From: JAWRCU01 sp033542235
Lineage (GTDB): Bacteria; Pseudomonadota; Alphaproteobacteria; Rhizobiales; Rhizobiaceae
DNA length: 64,000 nt
NCBI RefSeq assembly: GCF_033542235.1
Contig: NZ_JAWRCU010000001.1
Coordinates: forward strand, 310,001 to 374,000
Reading direction: 5' to 3'
A program made the position numbers and the translations under genes. Positions 43,882-52,640 of this stretch are shown piece after piece. The first letter of the stretch is position 1. Every line of letters begins with the position of its first letter. The notes beneath the pieces were generated by a model. That model ran no database searches, was not told the DNA's origin, and saw only the letters and a program-made list of their open reading frames with translations.

Positions 43882-45066
43882 CTAGCCTCCTTCCCCGCGT
43901 GCGCCTAGAGCCGGCTGGCCGGAACCGCCTGCGCCAGAACCATCGAAGCGGCTCACGCGGAACCGGCTGATATCGTGGCGTGTCGCCCCCCCGGTCGAGA
44001 GGTCGGCCAGTATCTCGCCGATCACACTGGCGAACTTGAAGCCGTGGCCCGAACATGGCGACGCCACCACAATACGCGGATCGGATGGCAACAGATCGAT
44101 GACGAAATCCTCGTCGGGAGTCATCGTATAGATGCAGGTTTTCATCGCCTTGAGCCGACCCGCCCCCTCCGGCAGATGCCGTTCAAGGAAGCGGCGCGTA
44201 CGTGCCTCGTCCGTCGGGCCGGCGTCCTGGCGTGCGGCATCGGCTCTCGGGAGCCGGCCGCTGCTGTAGTGTGAAGCGCATTTGAGGCCGGTGCCGGCAA
44301 AATCCGGGAAACCGTAGACGAGGTCGTCCTCATCCTCGATGGCGAACACCGGCAGCCTGTCGAGCCCAAACAATTCCGGCCGCTTCGGTTCGTACCAGGT
44401 GAGCACCATCCTGTTCAGGGTGATGTAGCGCATCAAATCCGGCACCAATTCGGTGATCCACGGGCCAGCCGAGACGACGACTCTGCCGGCTTCGATCGTG
44501 CCGTCACCGGTGGCGATCCGAACGCCTTCGCGCTGGGGCTCGACCGCTGCGACCTTGGTATTCGTGAGAATGGTCGCGCCTGCTTGCCTCGCAAGCCGCA
44601 GATGCAGCGAATTGGCGAGATCGGCTCTTACAAATCCGCCCTGTGGCTGGAACATTGCGGAATAATCGTCCGGAAGCTCGATGGCAGGGAAGCGCCGCCT
44701 CACTTCGGCTGGACTGAGCAGCTCATGCTCGAGGCCGTGCAGCAGGCAGGCTTCGAGCGAGCCTGCAACCAGTTGGCTGCCCGGCCTTCCGGCTTCGACG
44801 ATGCCGGTCGTGGTGAGCACCGTCTCGCCGGTCAGTTGCTCGACTTCGCGCCAGTTCTCGTAGGCGCTCCTTACCAGGGGCACATAAGACGGGTGCTCGA
44901 AATAGCCGAGCCGGATCGCCCGGCTCTCGCCATGCGAGGAGCCGCGGTCGTGGCCAGGCGTGAATTGCTCGATGCCGATCGCCTTCACACCGCGCCGCGC
45001 GAGATGGAAGAGCGCTGCGCTGCCCATTGCGCCAAGGCCGATGACCGCTACTTCAAAACTACTCAA
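43882..45066 (-). CDS. Monomeric sarcosine oxidase / N-methyltryptophan oxidase-like flavoprotein
   Basis: The 394-residue enzyme has the FAD-binding GLGAMGSAALFHLARRG, GSSHGESRAIRLGYFEH, and near the C-terminus the covalent-FAD Cys region VASPCSGHGFKFA, typical of MSOX/SolA. It would oxidatively demethylate a secondary amine, releasing formaldehyde and peroxide. I use a TTG start at 45066 because GGAGG lies 6 bases upstream. It is divergent from an MttB-family methyltransferase, which suggests the same class of methylated-amine substrates. Confidence 0.88.
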   Translation of the reverse strand: MSSFEVAVIGLGAMGSAALFHLARRGVKAIGIEQFTPGHDRGSSHGESRAIRLGYFEHPSYVPLVRSAYENWREVEQLTGETVLTTTGIVEAGRPGSQLVAGSLEACLLHGLEHELLSPAEVRRRFPAIELPDDYSAMFQPQGGFVRADLANSLHLRLARQAGATILTNTKVAAVEPQREGVRIATGDGTIEAGRVVVSAGPWITELVPDLMRYITLNRMVLTWYEPKRPELFGLDRLPVFAIEDEDDLVYGFPDFAGTGLKCASHYSSGRLPRADAARQDAGPTDEARTRRFLERHLPEGAGRLKAMKTCIYTMTPDEDFVIDLLPSDPRIVVASPCSGHGFKFASVIGEILADLSTGGATRHDISRFRVSRFDGSGAGGSGQPALGARGEGG

Positions 45067-45186
45067 CTTTCGCCTCCGAAATCCATGTCGCTTCCCTCGC
45101 TCTAGTGGTCGTCACATCCGCACTGACCGCATTGACCGCGGTCCATTATGCCGCCCTATCGTCCGCCGCTACCGGGAATCTCTTAC

Positions 45187-46764
45187 ATGAACGCAGTATT
45201 GCAGCCCGCCGAACCAATGATCGCGACCGAACGGGCGCGCCGCGGCGGCCGTGCCGGAAAGCGCGCAAGCGGCGCAGCTGCCTTCGAGCAGCCTCCGTTC
45301 CGCCAGCTCAGGATTCCCTTCCCTCCCACCAGGCTGATCTCTGATGACGAATTGGAATCGATCCATCTCGCTTCGCTCAAGGTGCTGAAGGAGATCGGTG
45401 TCGATGTGCTGCATGACGGCGCGCGCAGGATCATGAAGGAACATGGCGCCGACATGCGCGCAGGCTCGGAGCGCGTCCGCTTCGACGCCGACATGATCCT
45501 CGAACTGATCGCTCACGCGCCGCCGGAATTCACCATCCACGCCCGCAATCCCGCGCACAACGTCCGCTTCGGCGGCGACAATCTCGTGATCTCGCAGATG
45601 GCCTCCGCGCCGAACTGCTCCGATATCGACAATGGCCGGCGAGCCGGCAATCAGGCCGATTACCGCAATTTCCTGCGGCTCGCGCAGATGCACAACATCC
45701 TTATGACGACCGGCGGCTATCCGGTCGAACCAGTCGACATCCATCCATCGATCCGCCATCTCGAATGCATACGTGATCTCGCGACGCTCACCGACAAGGT
45801 GTTCCACATCTATTCGCTGGGGCGGGAGCGCAATGTCGACGGCATAGAGATCGCCCGCATCGCCCGCGGCGTCAGCCATGAGCAGCTGCTCGAAGAGCCC
45901 TCCGTCTATACGATCATCAACACCAACTCGCCGCTGAAACTCGACATCCCGATGATGGAGGGCATCATCCAGATGTCCTCGCACGGCCAGGTGGTGATCG
46001 TCACGCCGTTTACGCTCTCGGGCGCAATGGCGCCGGTGACGATCGCCGGCGCGCTGGTCCAGCAGAATGCGGAGGCGTTGGCCGGCATCTCCTTCACCCA
46101 GATGGTGCGAAAGGGTGCACCCGTCGGCTATGGCGGCTTCACCTCCAATGTCGACATGAAGTCGGGCGCGCCTGCCTTCGGCACGCCTGAATACATGAAG
46201 GCGCAGCTCGTCGGCGGACAGCTCGCGCGGCGCTACAACATCCCCTATCGCACCTCCAATGTCTGCGCAGCCAATACAGTGGATGCGCAGGCGGCCTACG
46301 AAAGCGTGTTCTCTCTGTGGGGTGCGATCACCGGCGGCGGCAACTTCATACTGCACGGCGCCGGCTGGCTGGAAGGCGGACTGCGCTGCTCCTACGAGAA
46401 GATGATCCTCGACATCGACCTCCTGCAGATGGTGGCCGAGTTCCTGACGCCGCTCGACCTTTCGGAGGACGCGCTGGCCGTGGATGCGATCCGCGACGTC
46501 GGCCCGGGCGGCCATTTCTTCGGCACCCCGCACACGCAGTCGCGCTACAAGACGGCCTTCTACGCGCCAATCATCTCCGACTGGCGCAATTTCGAGACCT
46601 GGGCCGAGGCGGGTTCGCCGACCGCGATCGAGCGCGCGAACAAAGTCTGGAAACAGCGGCTGGCAAGCTACGAAGAACCCCATATGGATCCAGCCATCCG
46701 CGAGGAGCTCAACGCCTTCGTCGACAAGCGCAAGGCCGAAGGCGGCGCGCCTACTGACTTTTAA
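45187..46764 (+). CDS. MttB-family (non-pyrrolysine) methyltransferase
   Basis: The 525-residue protein belongs to the trimethylamine methyltransferase family (IHLASLKVLKEIGVDVLHDG, FTLSGAMAPVTIAGALVQQN, HGAGWLEGGLRCSYEKMILD). It has no in-frame TAG, so it is the non-pyrrolysine type, whose characterised members demethylate glycine betaine, proline betaine or carnitine with a corrinoid protein. No corrinoid protein gene is in the window. I use ATG 45187. It precedes DUF559, a dimethylglycine-dehydrogenase-like gene and a DddP-like gene on the same strand. The substrate is likely a quaternary amine or sulfonium compound. Confidence 0.88.
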   Translation: MNAVLQPAEPMIATERARRGGRAGKRASGAAAFEQPPFRQLRIPFPPTRLISDDELESIHLASLKVLKEIGVDVLHDGARRIMKEHGADMRAGSERVRFDADMILELIAHAPPEFTIHARNPAHNVRFGGDNLVISQMASAPNCSDIDNGRRAGNQADYRNFLRLAQMHNILMTTGGYPVEPVDIHPSIRHLECIRDLATLTDKVFHIYSLGRERNVDGIEIARIARGVSHEQLLEEPSVYTIINTNSPLKLDIPMMEGIIQMSSHGQVVIVTPFTLSGAMAPVTIAGALVQQNAEALAGISFTQMVRKGAPVGYGGFTSNVDMKSGAPAFGTPEYMKAQLVGGQLARRYNIPYRTSNVCAANTVDAQAAYESVFSLWGAITGGGNFILHGAGWLEGGLRCSYEKMILDIDLLQMVAEFLTPLDLSEDALAVDAIRDVGPGGHFFGTPHTQSRYKTAFYAPIISDWRNFETWAEAGSPTAIERANKVWKQRLASYEEPHMDPAIREELNAFVDKRKAEGGAPTDF

Positions 46765-46775
46765 TCCGTTGCTCC

Positions 46776-47414
46776 ATGTTCAAAGCCCCCTCTCCGTCTC
46801 GGGCTAAAGCCCTCGACACCTCCCCCCCTAAGGGTGGGGAGGAAGGGCGCGAACTTGTCTCGGAAGGCGCCCTTCCTCGCCCCCTTCAGGGGGAGAGGTG
46901 CCGAGCGAAGCGAGGCGGAGAGGGGGAAGCCAAGAAGCGACCCGAGCATCGAAAGGCTGGAGCCACTGAAGGGGCACGTTCTCTCAGGCGGGCTGGCAAC
47001 CAAGCTGAAGCCTTGCTTTGGCTGGAAGTTAAGGCCAAGCGGCTAGGCGGCTATCACTTCGTCCGCCAGCAGCCAATCGGCCCTTACTTCGCCGACTTCG
47101 CCTGTCGCGCCAAACGCCTCGTCGTCGAAATCGACGGCAGCCAACACGCAGACAGCGCCTATGACCGCCGACGCGACGAGTTCATGCGCTCCCAAGGCTA
47201 CTCAGTCCTGCGTTTCTGGAACGTGGATGTCCTGAAAGAGCGGACCTCCGTCTGCGAAACAATTCTGGCCGCACTCGAAGGGCAGCTGGCTGAAGACACC
47301 GTCGCGACAGACCTTCGGTTCGTCTATGCGAAGCCGCGCATTAGCCCGACTGTCATTCAGCCTTCTTCCGATCGATCGAACTCATTTTCTGAAATCAAGA
47401 GACCAACTCAATGA
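46776..47414 (+). CDS. DUF559 domain protein (restriction endonuclease-like fold) with repeat-derived N-terminus
   Basis: Residues from about 65 to 175 form a DUF559 domain: GNQAEALLWLEVKAKRLGGY, HFVRQQPIGPYFADFACRAK, LVVEIDGSQHADSAYDRRRD, GYSVLRFWNVDVLKE. The E-x-DG-x-QH core is the PD-(D/E)XK-like site related to Vsr. The first 50 or so residues are translated from an inverted repeat (46786-46926). The only ATG upstream of the domain (46776) precedes this repeat; no good Shine-Dalgarno is seen, so the start is uncertain. Its stop overlaps the next ATG. Function unknown; DNA-end processing is possible. Confidence 0.7.
   Translation: MFKAPSPSRAKALDTSPPKGGEEGRELVSEGALPRPLQGERCRAKRGGEGEAKKRPEHRKAGATEGARSLRRAGNQAEALLWLEVKAKRLGGYHFVRQQPIGPYFADFACRAKRLVVEIDGSQHADSAYDRRRDEFMRSQGYSVLRFWNVDVLKERTSVCETILAALEGQLAEDTVATDLRFVYAKPRISPTVIQPSSDRSNSFSEIKRPTQ
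46786..46926. repeat. Second-family inverted repeat at the start of the DUF559 gene
   Basis: About 140 bases with arms CCCCCTCTCCGTCTCGGGCT ... and the complement ending GGCGGAGAGGGGG at 46926; the inner arms ACCTCCCCCC/GGGGGAGAGGT also pair. This is a different sequence from the four RIME-like copies. It lies inside the frame of the DUF559 gene and stays open in that frame. Confidence 0.8.
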
Positions 47415-49984
47415 AATCCCACGTCAAAGCGGTTGTCATCGGCGGCGGTGTCGTCGGCTGCTCGGTGCTCTACCATCTAGCCAAGGCGGGCTGGACCGAC
47501 ATCATGCTGATCGAGCGCGCGGAGCTCACCTCCGGCTCGTCCTGGCATGCAGCGGGCGGCTTCCATACGCTGAACGGCGACCCGAACGTCGCCAAGCTGC
47601 AGGCCTATACGGTGCAGCTCTACAAGGAGCTGGAGGAGATTTCCGGCCAGTCCTGCTCGCTGCACCTGACGGGCGGCGTGATGCTTGCCGACACCCAGGA
47701 GCGCATGGATTTCCTGCGGCTCGCCCATGCCAAGGGCCGTTACCTCGGCATGGATACCGAGCTCATCACACCGTCGGAAGCCAAGGCCATGTTCCCGCTG
47801 ATGGACGAGAGCCATTTCGTCGGCGCCATGTGGGATCCGGTCGAAGGCCATCTCGACCCGTCCGGCACGACGCATGCCTATGCCAAGGCCGCCCGCAAGC
47901 TCGGCGCCGACATCGTGCTGCGCAACCGCGTTGTCGAGCTGACGCAGGATCCGGACGGCACCTGGAACGTCGTCACCGAGCAAGGCACGGTGAAGGCCGA
48001 GCACGTGGTGAATTGCGGCGGGCTGTGGGCGCGCGAGGTCGGCCGCATGGTCGGCGTCGAACTGCCGGTGCTTGCCATGGAACATATGTATCTTCTCACC
48101 GAGCCCATGCCGGAGGTCGAGGCATTCAACAAGGAGACCGGCCGCGAGATGATCGGCGTGCTCGACTTCAAGGGCGAGATCTACACGCGCCAGGAACGCA
48201 ACGGCATCCTGCTCGGCACTTATGAGAAGGCCTGCAAGCCGTGGTCGCCGGTGAACACCCCATGGAATTTCGGCCATGAGCTGCTGCAGCCTGATCTGGA
48301 CCGCATCGCGCCTTCGCTGGAGGTCGGCTTCAGGCATTTCCCCGGCATCGCCAATGCCGGCATCAAGCAGGTGATCAACGGTCCCTTCACCTTCGCGCCG
48401 GATGGGAACCCGCTGGTCGGCCCGGTGCAGGGCCTGACCAATTTCTGGTGCGCCTGCGCCGTCATGGCCGGCTTCAGCCAGGGCGGGGGTGTGGGGCTCG
48501 CGCTTTCCAACTGGATGGTGAACGGCGATCCTGGCTTCGATGTCTGGGGCATGGATGTCGCCCGCTTCGGCGAGTGGGCGACGCTGCGCTACACCAACGC
48601 CAAGGTGCGCGAGAACTATTCGCGCCGCTTCTCGATCCGCTTCCCGAACGAAGAGCTCCCGGCAGCCAGGCCGGCACAGACGACCCCGCTCTACGACACC
48701 ATGGTCGCTGAGAACGCCGTGATGGGCGACAGCTGGGGGCTGGAGACGCCGCTCTGGTTCGCCCCGAAGGGCACCGAGCCGAAGGACATCGTCTCCTTCC
48801 ACCGCTCCAATGACTTCGAGCATGTCGGCAACGAGGTGCGCGCGGTGCGCGAGAGCGTCGGCGTGACCGAGATCGCCAACTTCGCCAAATACGAGGTGAC
48901 TGGTCCAGGAGCCGAGGATTTCCTAAACCGGCTGATGACCAACCGCATGCCGAAGACGGGTCGCATCGTCTTGACGCCGATGCTCAACGAATTCGGCAAG
49001 CTGATCGGCGACTTCACCATCGCCCATGCAGGCGACGAGCGCTTCATGATCTGGGGCTCGTCGGCCGCCCAGAAATATCACATGCGCTGGTTCGAGAAGC
49101 ATCTGCCGAAGGACGGTTCCGTCCGCGTCCACCGCTTCGACATGACGCTCGTCGGCTTCTCGATCGCCGGGCCGAACAGCCAGGTGCTGCTGCAGAAGCT
49201 GGTCGACGAGGACGTGTCGACGAAGGCTTTCCGCTTCATGGATTTCCGCGAGATCGCGGTCGGCGGCGCGCCCTGCATGGTCAACCGCATCACCTACACC
49301 GGCGATCTCGGCTACGAGATCTGGATGCAGCCGGCTTATCAGCGCCTCGTCTACAAGGCGATCAAGGAAGCGGGCGAGGAATTCGGCATCGTCGATTTCG
49401 GCATGCGCGCGCTGCTCTCGATGCGGCTGGAGAAGAACTTCCCGACCTGGTTCCGCGAACTGCGTCCGATCTACGGTCCGTTCGAAGGCTCGATGGATCG
49501 CTTCATCCGGATGGAGAAGAACGACTTCATCGGCCGCGAGGCGGCAGCCAGGGAGCAGCAGGCCGGGCCGAAGCTCCGCCGCGTGTCTCTGGTGGTCGAT
49601 GCGCTCGATGCAGATGTCATGGGCGACGAGCCGATCTGGGCGAGGGTCAACGGCCAGGACTACGGCACGGTCGAGAAGCCGCATGGCTATGGCGCACCGC
49701 GCTTCGACACGAGCGGCAAGGCGGTGCGCGGCTCCACGGCAGCCGAGGGCGCCTCGGCCGTGCGCGGCATCCACGACGGCGAATGGTCGGTGGTCGGCTG
49801 GGTGACGTCCGGGGGCTATGCCCATCATGTCGGCAGATCCCTGGCGCAAGGCTACGTGCCTGCCGCCCTTGCCGCGAATGAGGGTGAAGGCCTGTTCGAG
49901 ATCGAGATCCTCGGCCACCGCCGCCCGGCGCGCATCAATGTCGAGCCGCTGTTCGATCCGAAGGGCGAAAGGATGCGGGGGTAG
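47411..49984 (+). CDS. FAD-dependent oxidoreductase with GcvT domain (dimethylglycine/sarcosine dehydrogenase-like)
   Basis: The 857-residue protein has an N-terminal FAD-binding DAO domain (AVVIGGGVVGCSVLYHLAKA, RAELTSGSSWHAAGG with the His that may bind FAD covalently) to about residue 390, then a folate-binding GcvT aminomethyltransferase part (about 430-857; GVTEIANFAKYEVTGPGAED, GDLGYEIWMQPAY). Such enzymes demethylate dimethylglycine or sarcosine and pass the one-carbon unit to tetrahydrofolate. The ATG overlaps the DUF559 stop (ATGA). With the MttB homologue upstream and a DddP-like gene downstream, it may take a product of betaine or sulfonium breakdown. Confidence 0.9.
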   Translation: MKSHVKAVVIGGGVVGCSVLYHLAKAGWTDIMLIERAELTSGSSWHAAGGFHTLNGDPNVAKLQAYTVQLYKELEEISGQSCSLHLTGGVMLADTQERMDFLRLAHAKGRYLGMDTELITPSEAKAMFPLMDESHFVGAMWDPVEGHLDPSGTTHAYAKAARKLGADIVLRNRVVELTQDPDGTWNVVTEQGTVKAEHVVNCGGLWAREVGRMVGVELPVLAMEHMYLLTEPMPEVEAFNKETGREMIGVLDFKGEIYTRQERNGILLGTYEKACKPWSPVNTPWNFGHELLQPDLDRIAPSLEVGFRHFPGIANAGIKQVINGPFTFAPDGNPLVGPVQGLTNFWCACAVMAGFSQGGGVGLALSNWMVNGDPGFDVWGMDVARFGEWATLRYTNAKVRENYSRRFSIRFPNEELPAARPAQTTPLYDTMVAENAVMGDSWGLETPLWFAPKGTEPKDIVSFHRSNDFEHVGNEVRAVRESVGVTEIANFAKYEVTGPGAEDFLNRLMTNRMPKTGRIVLTPMLNEFGKLIGDFTIAHAGDERFMIWGSSAAQKYHMRWFEKHLPKDGSVRVHRFDMTLVGFSIAGPNSQVLLQKLVDEDVSTKAFRFMDFREIAVGGAPCMVNRITYTGDLGYEIWMQPAYQRLVYKAIKEAGEEFGIVDFGMRALLSMRLEKNFPTWFRELRPIYGPFEGSMDRFIRMEKNDFIGREAAAREQQAGPKLRRVSLVVDALDADVMGDEPIWARVNGQDYGTVEKPHGYGAPRFDTSGKAVRGSTAAEGASAVRGIHDGEWSVVGWVTSGGYAHHVGRSLAQGYVPAALAANEGEGLFEIEILGHRRPARINVEPLFDPKGERMRG

Positions 49985-50032
49985 CGCGTCTGCTCCGCCG
50001 AGATATTGCTGCAGCGATGACGCTCTACGGCG

Positions 50033-50187
50033 CCCCCCTCAGTCCTGCCGGACATCTCCCCCGCGAGGGGGGAGATTGGACGGCCGTTTTGTTTTCGCCA
50101 ATCGTCAGCGTTGCAGAACAGGCACCTTCAAAAATGAAGGCCAATCTCCCCCCTTGCGGGGGAGATGTCCGGCAGGACAGAGGGGGG
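50033..50187. repeat. RIME-like palindromic element, copy 3
   Basis: This 155-bp inverted repeat lies between the GcvT flavoprotein and the DddP-like gene. It differs from the consensus at single positions (CAGTCCTG for CTGTCCTG in the left arm). It shares the flanking GATGACGCTCTACG and GCGCGAAGGGG with other copies, which helps set the element's full borders. Confidence 0.9.
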
Positions 50188-50232
50188 CGCGAAGGGGCGC
50201 CGACCTCCCATCGTTATCTCTAGGATTGACGA

Positions 50233-51600
50233 ATGGACGGCGTTTCCAGGGGACACTTCGGCCGCCACCGCAAGATCATGCCCTTCGAGCCCGACGCCGC
50301 GCCGACCTCGATCGACGAACTGCGCAACGCGGCCCGCGAGAAGGCCGCCTCCCTTAACCAGCATGTGCTGGGCTACGGCGCGACGGCCGAGCGCGAATGG
50401 GCGGCGGCCGGCATTTCCGCGCCCGACCTGCCGGCCATGCGGAAATATCGGCTGGAGCGCATCCGCGCCGAGCTGAAGCGTCGCGACTATGCCGGCGCCC
50501 TGCTCTATGATCCTGTCAACATCCGCTACGCGACCGACAGCACCAACATGCAGCTCTGGGTCGCGCATAATGCGACCCGCCATTGCTTCGTTGCGACCGA
50601 AGGCCCGGTCGTGCTGTTCGATTATTTCTCCTGCGAGCACCTGTCCGACCACTCCGGCGTCGTCGACGAAGTGCGTCCTGCTGTATCCTGGATATATCTC
50701 TATGGTGGAGAGTTGAGCGGAAAGCGGGTCGAGCGCTGGGCTGTCGGCATTGCCGACCTCGTCAGGGCACATGGCGGCGGCAATCGCCGCATCGCGGTCG
50801 ACCATCTCGACCCGGAAGGCGTAGCCGCGCTCGGCCGCCTCGGCATCTCGGTCGACAATGGCGAAGCGGTGATGGAAAACGCCCGCCTCATCAAGTCGCC
50901 CGACGAAATCCTTGCCATGCGCCGCGCGATCGTTGCCTGCGAGGCAGCAATGGCAGAGATGGAGGCAAAGCTCACACCGGGGATTTCCGAGAACGAGCTC
51001 TGGGCCGAGCTGCACCGAAGCAATATCGCCCGAGGCGGCGAGTGGATCGAGACGCGGCTGCTCTCCTCCGGACCGCGAACGAACCCTTGGTTCCAGGAAT
51101 CTTCAGCACGCATCATCGAGGCGGGCGACCTCGTTGCCTTCGATACTGATCTGATCGGTCCGTACAGCTTCTGCGCGGACCTGTCGCGCACATGGCTCTG
51201 CGGCGACGACAATCCGAGCGATGAGCAGCGCGACCTTTTCCGCATTGCCGCAGACCAGATCGGCGTGAACATCGAGCTGCTCAGGCCCGGCATCTCCTTC
51301 CGCGATCTCGTCGAGCGGGCAAAGAACCCGCCGCCGGATTGCTTTCCGGCGCGCTACGGCGTGCTCTACCACGGCGTTGGGCTCGCCGACGAATATCCGA
51401 CGCTGCCGCATGCCTCGGACTGGACCGACGACACGCCGGACGGCGTGCTCACGCCCGGCATGGTGCTTTGTGCGGAGAGCTATATTGGCCGGCTTGGCGG
51501 CCGCGGGGGCGTGAAGCTCGAGGAACAGATCCTGATCACCGAGACGGGCTGCGAGAAGCTGTCGAGCTATCCGCTCGATGCCCGGCTGCTTGCGCGCTGA
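50233..51600 (+). CDS. M24 family protein resembling DMSP lyase DddP
   Basis: The 455-residue protein has the pita-bread metallopeptidase fold and strongly resembles DddP: NIRYATDSTNMQLW, GGEWIETRLLSSGPRTNPWF, AFDTDLIG and HGVGLADEY. All residues known for DddP metal binding and catalysis are kept at a constant offset: Asp304, Asp306, His380, Glu415, Glu430 and the catalytic Asp386. DddP releases dimethyl sulfide and acrylate from DMSP. Sequence alone cannot exclude a prolidase- or creatinase-like activity on another substrate. AGGA lies 8 bases upstream of the ATG. It ends within the PhnD-like gene (convergent, 65-base overlap). Confidence 0.8.
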   Translation: MDGVSRGHFGRHRKIMPFEPDAAPTSIDELRNAAREKAASLNQHVLGYGATAEREWAAAGISAPDLPAMRKYRLERIRAELKRRDYAGALLYDPVNIRYATDSTNMQLWVAHNATRHCFVATEGPVVLFDYFSCEHLSDHSGVVDEVRPAVSWIYLYGGELSGKRVERWAVGIADLVRAHGGGNRRIAVDHLDPEGVAALGRLGISVDNGEAVMENARLIKSPDEILAMRRAIVACEAAMAEMEAKLTPGISENELWAELHRSNIARGGEWIETRLLSSGPRTNPWFQESSARIIEAGDLVAFDTDLIGPYSFCADLSRTWLCGDDNPSDEQRDLFRIAADQIGVNIELLRPGISFRDLVERAKNPPPDCFPARYGVLYHGVGLADEYPTLPHASDWTDDTPDGVLTPGMVLCAESYIGRLGGRGGVKLEEQILITETGCEKLSSYPLDARLLAR

Positions 51601-52600
51601 TCTCCTGCAGGCTCCAAATGTCACGCAGCTTCTCGACGATTTCCGGCGGCGTGTGGCGCGAGGTGATCATCGGCAGGCCTTTGCGCATGCCGGTCCAGCC
51701 AACGACTTGAACCTCGGCCGCCTTGGGTTCGTGGCGCTTGGCCATGTGCCAGGACCGGCAGTCGATCGCGCACACATCCGCCTTGCCCTCGGTGACAGCG
51801 ACGATCGAGGCACGGTGCGCACCGCTTTCGATGCGCTCGCTGAAGATGTCCAGCATTTGGCCCATGCCTTCGAGGTCGCGCGTGAGCGCCAGGATGCCGG
51901 ACATGGAGTCGAGGCTGTTGTAGGCGAAGCGCCTGCCGCGCAGCAGGTCGAGAGGGATGATCGGGACGCCGTCCCGTGAGGGGGAGGCATCATTGCCACG
52001 ATGACGTTCTACGTTGCCCCCCTCTGTCCTGCCGGACATCTCCCCCACAAGGGGGGAGATCGGACTGCCGCCTCGATTTCGCCAATCGTCAACGTTGGAG
52101 ACTAGCGAAATCGTAGATGAAGGCCCAATCTCCCCGCTTGTGGGGGAGATGTCCGGCAGGACAGAGGGGGGCGCGACAGGGCTGCGGCCTACGTCATCTC
52201 GCTTCATTGCTCGCATCAATATCGCGCTCGAATAGAGACTCCCCTTCCCGCCCTCGAACCCGTCATAGCTCGGCTGGCCGACCACCTGGACGTGTTCCGC
52301 CAGCCCGAGTTCCATCGGCCCCCAGCAGGCTTGCGCGAGCAGAAGCATCGGATGGCGCCACAGCGTCTCGCGATAGAGCTCGTCGGGCGGCAGCGTCGCA
52401 GGATCGGGCGCGATGACTGCGCCGCCTTGATCGCGAATGCCTCCTGGCACCGCGGGCATGTCGGCGTTCCGCCGCACGATCATCTCGGGCGCATCAATTC
52501 CCGCGCGACGCAAGAGAGCGCGAAGACGCCGCCACTCCATATCGATTTCGGCCTGCGTTTCCGGCCAGTCATACATGGGCAAGGCGGCGATAAAGCTCAT
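51536..52600 (-). CDS. PhnD-type substrate-binding protein with an in-frame palindromic-element insertion
   Basis: The 354-residue frame has the PhnD/SsuA-like periplasmic-binding-protein pattern in two parts: residues 1-134 (SFIAALPMYDWPETQAEIDM to GGKGSLYSSAILMRAMKRD) and about 201-354 (IIPLDLLRGRRFAYNSLDSM, ADVCAIDCRSWHMAKRHEP, GLPMITSRHTPPEI). Between them lie about 66 residues translated from RIME-like copy 4 and its flanks, without breaking the frame. There is no signal peptide. The insertion falls in a loop before the PLDLLRG strand, so the fold could survive. Whether the protein is made and folded is unknown. No transporter genes accompany it. Confidence 0.75.
   Translation of the reverse strand: MSFIAALPMYDWPETQAEIDMEWRRLRALLRRAGIDAPEMIVRRNADMPAVPGGIRDQGGAVIAPDPATLPPDELYRETLWRHPMLLLAQACWGPMELGLAEHVQVVGQPSYDGFEGGKGSLYSSAILMRAMKRDDVGRSPVAPPSVLPDISPTSGEIGPSSTISLVSNVDDWRNRGGSPISPLVGEMSGRTEGGNVERHRGNDASPSRDGVPIIPLDLLRGRRFAYNSLDSMSGILALTRDLEGMGQMLDIFSERIESGAHRASIVAVTEGKADVCAIDCRSWHMAKRHEPKAAEVQVVGWTGMRKGLPMITSRHTPPEIVEKLRDIWSLQEISAQAAGHRADSSTASRSPSR
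52000..52198. repeat. RIME-like palindromic element, copy 4 (within a coding frame)
   Basis: The core inverted repeat spans 52017-52171. Beyond it, GATGACGT at 52000 and ACGTCATC at 52191-52198 are inverted, and suggest the whole element is about 199 bp. It lies inside the PhnD-like gene and reads through on the minus strand (PPSVLPDISPTSGEIG ... PISPLVGEMSGRTEGG). Confidence 0.88.
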
Positions 52601-52640
52601 GCCGCCCTACTGATGTGAAAGTTGAGTGATTGACAAGAAG

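Noticed and set aside
45187..46764. Pyrrolysine in the MttB homologue
   Set aside because: No in-frame TAG occurs in either homologue, so both are non-pyrrolysine types.
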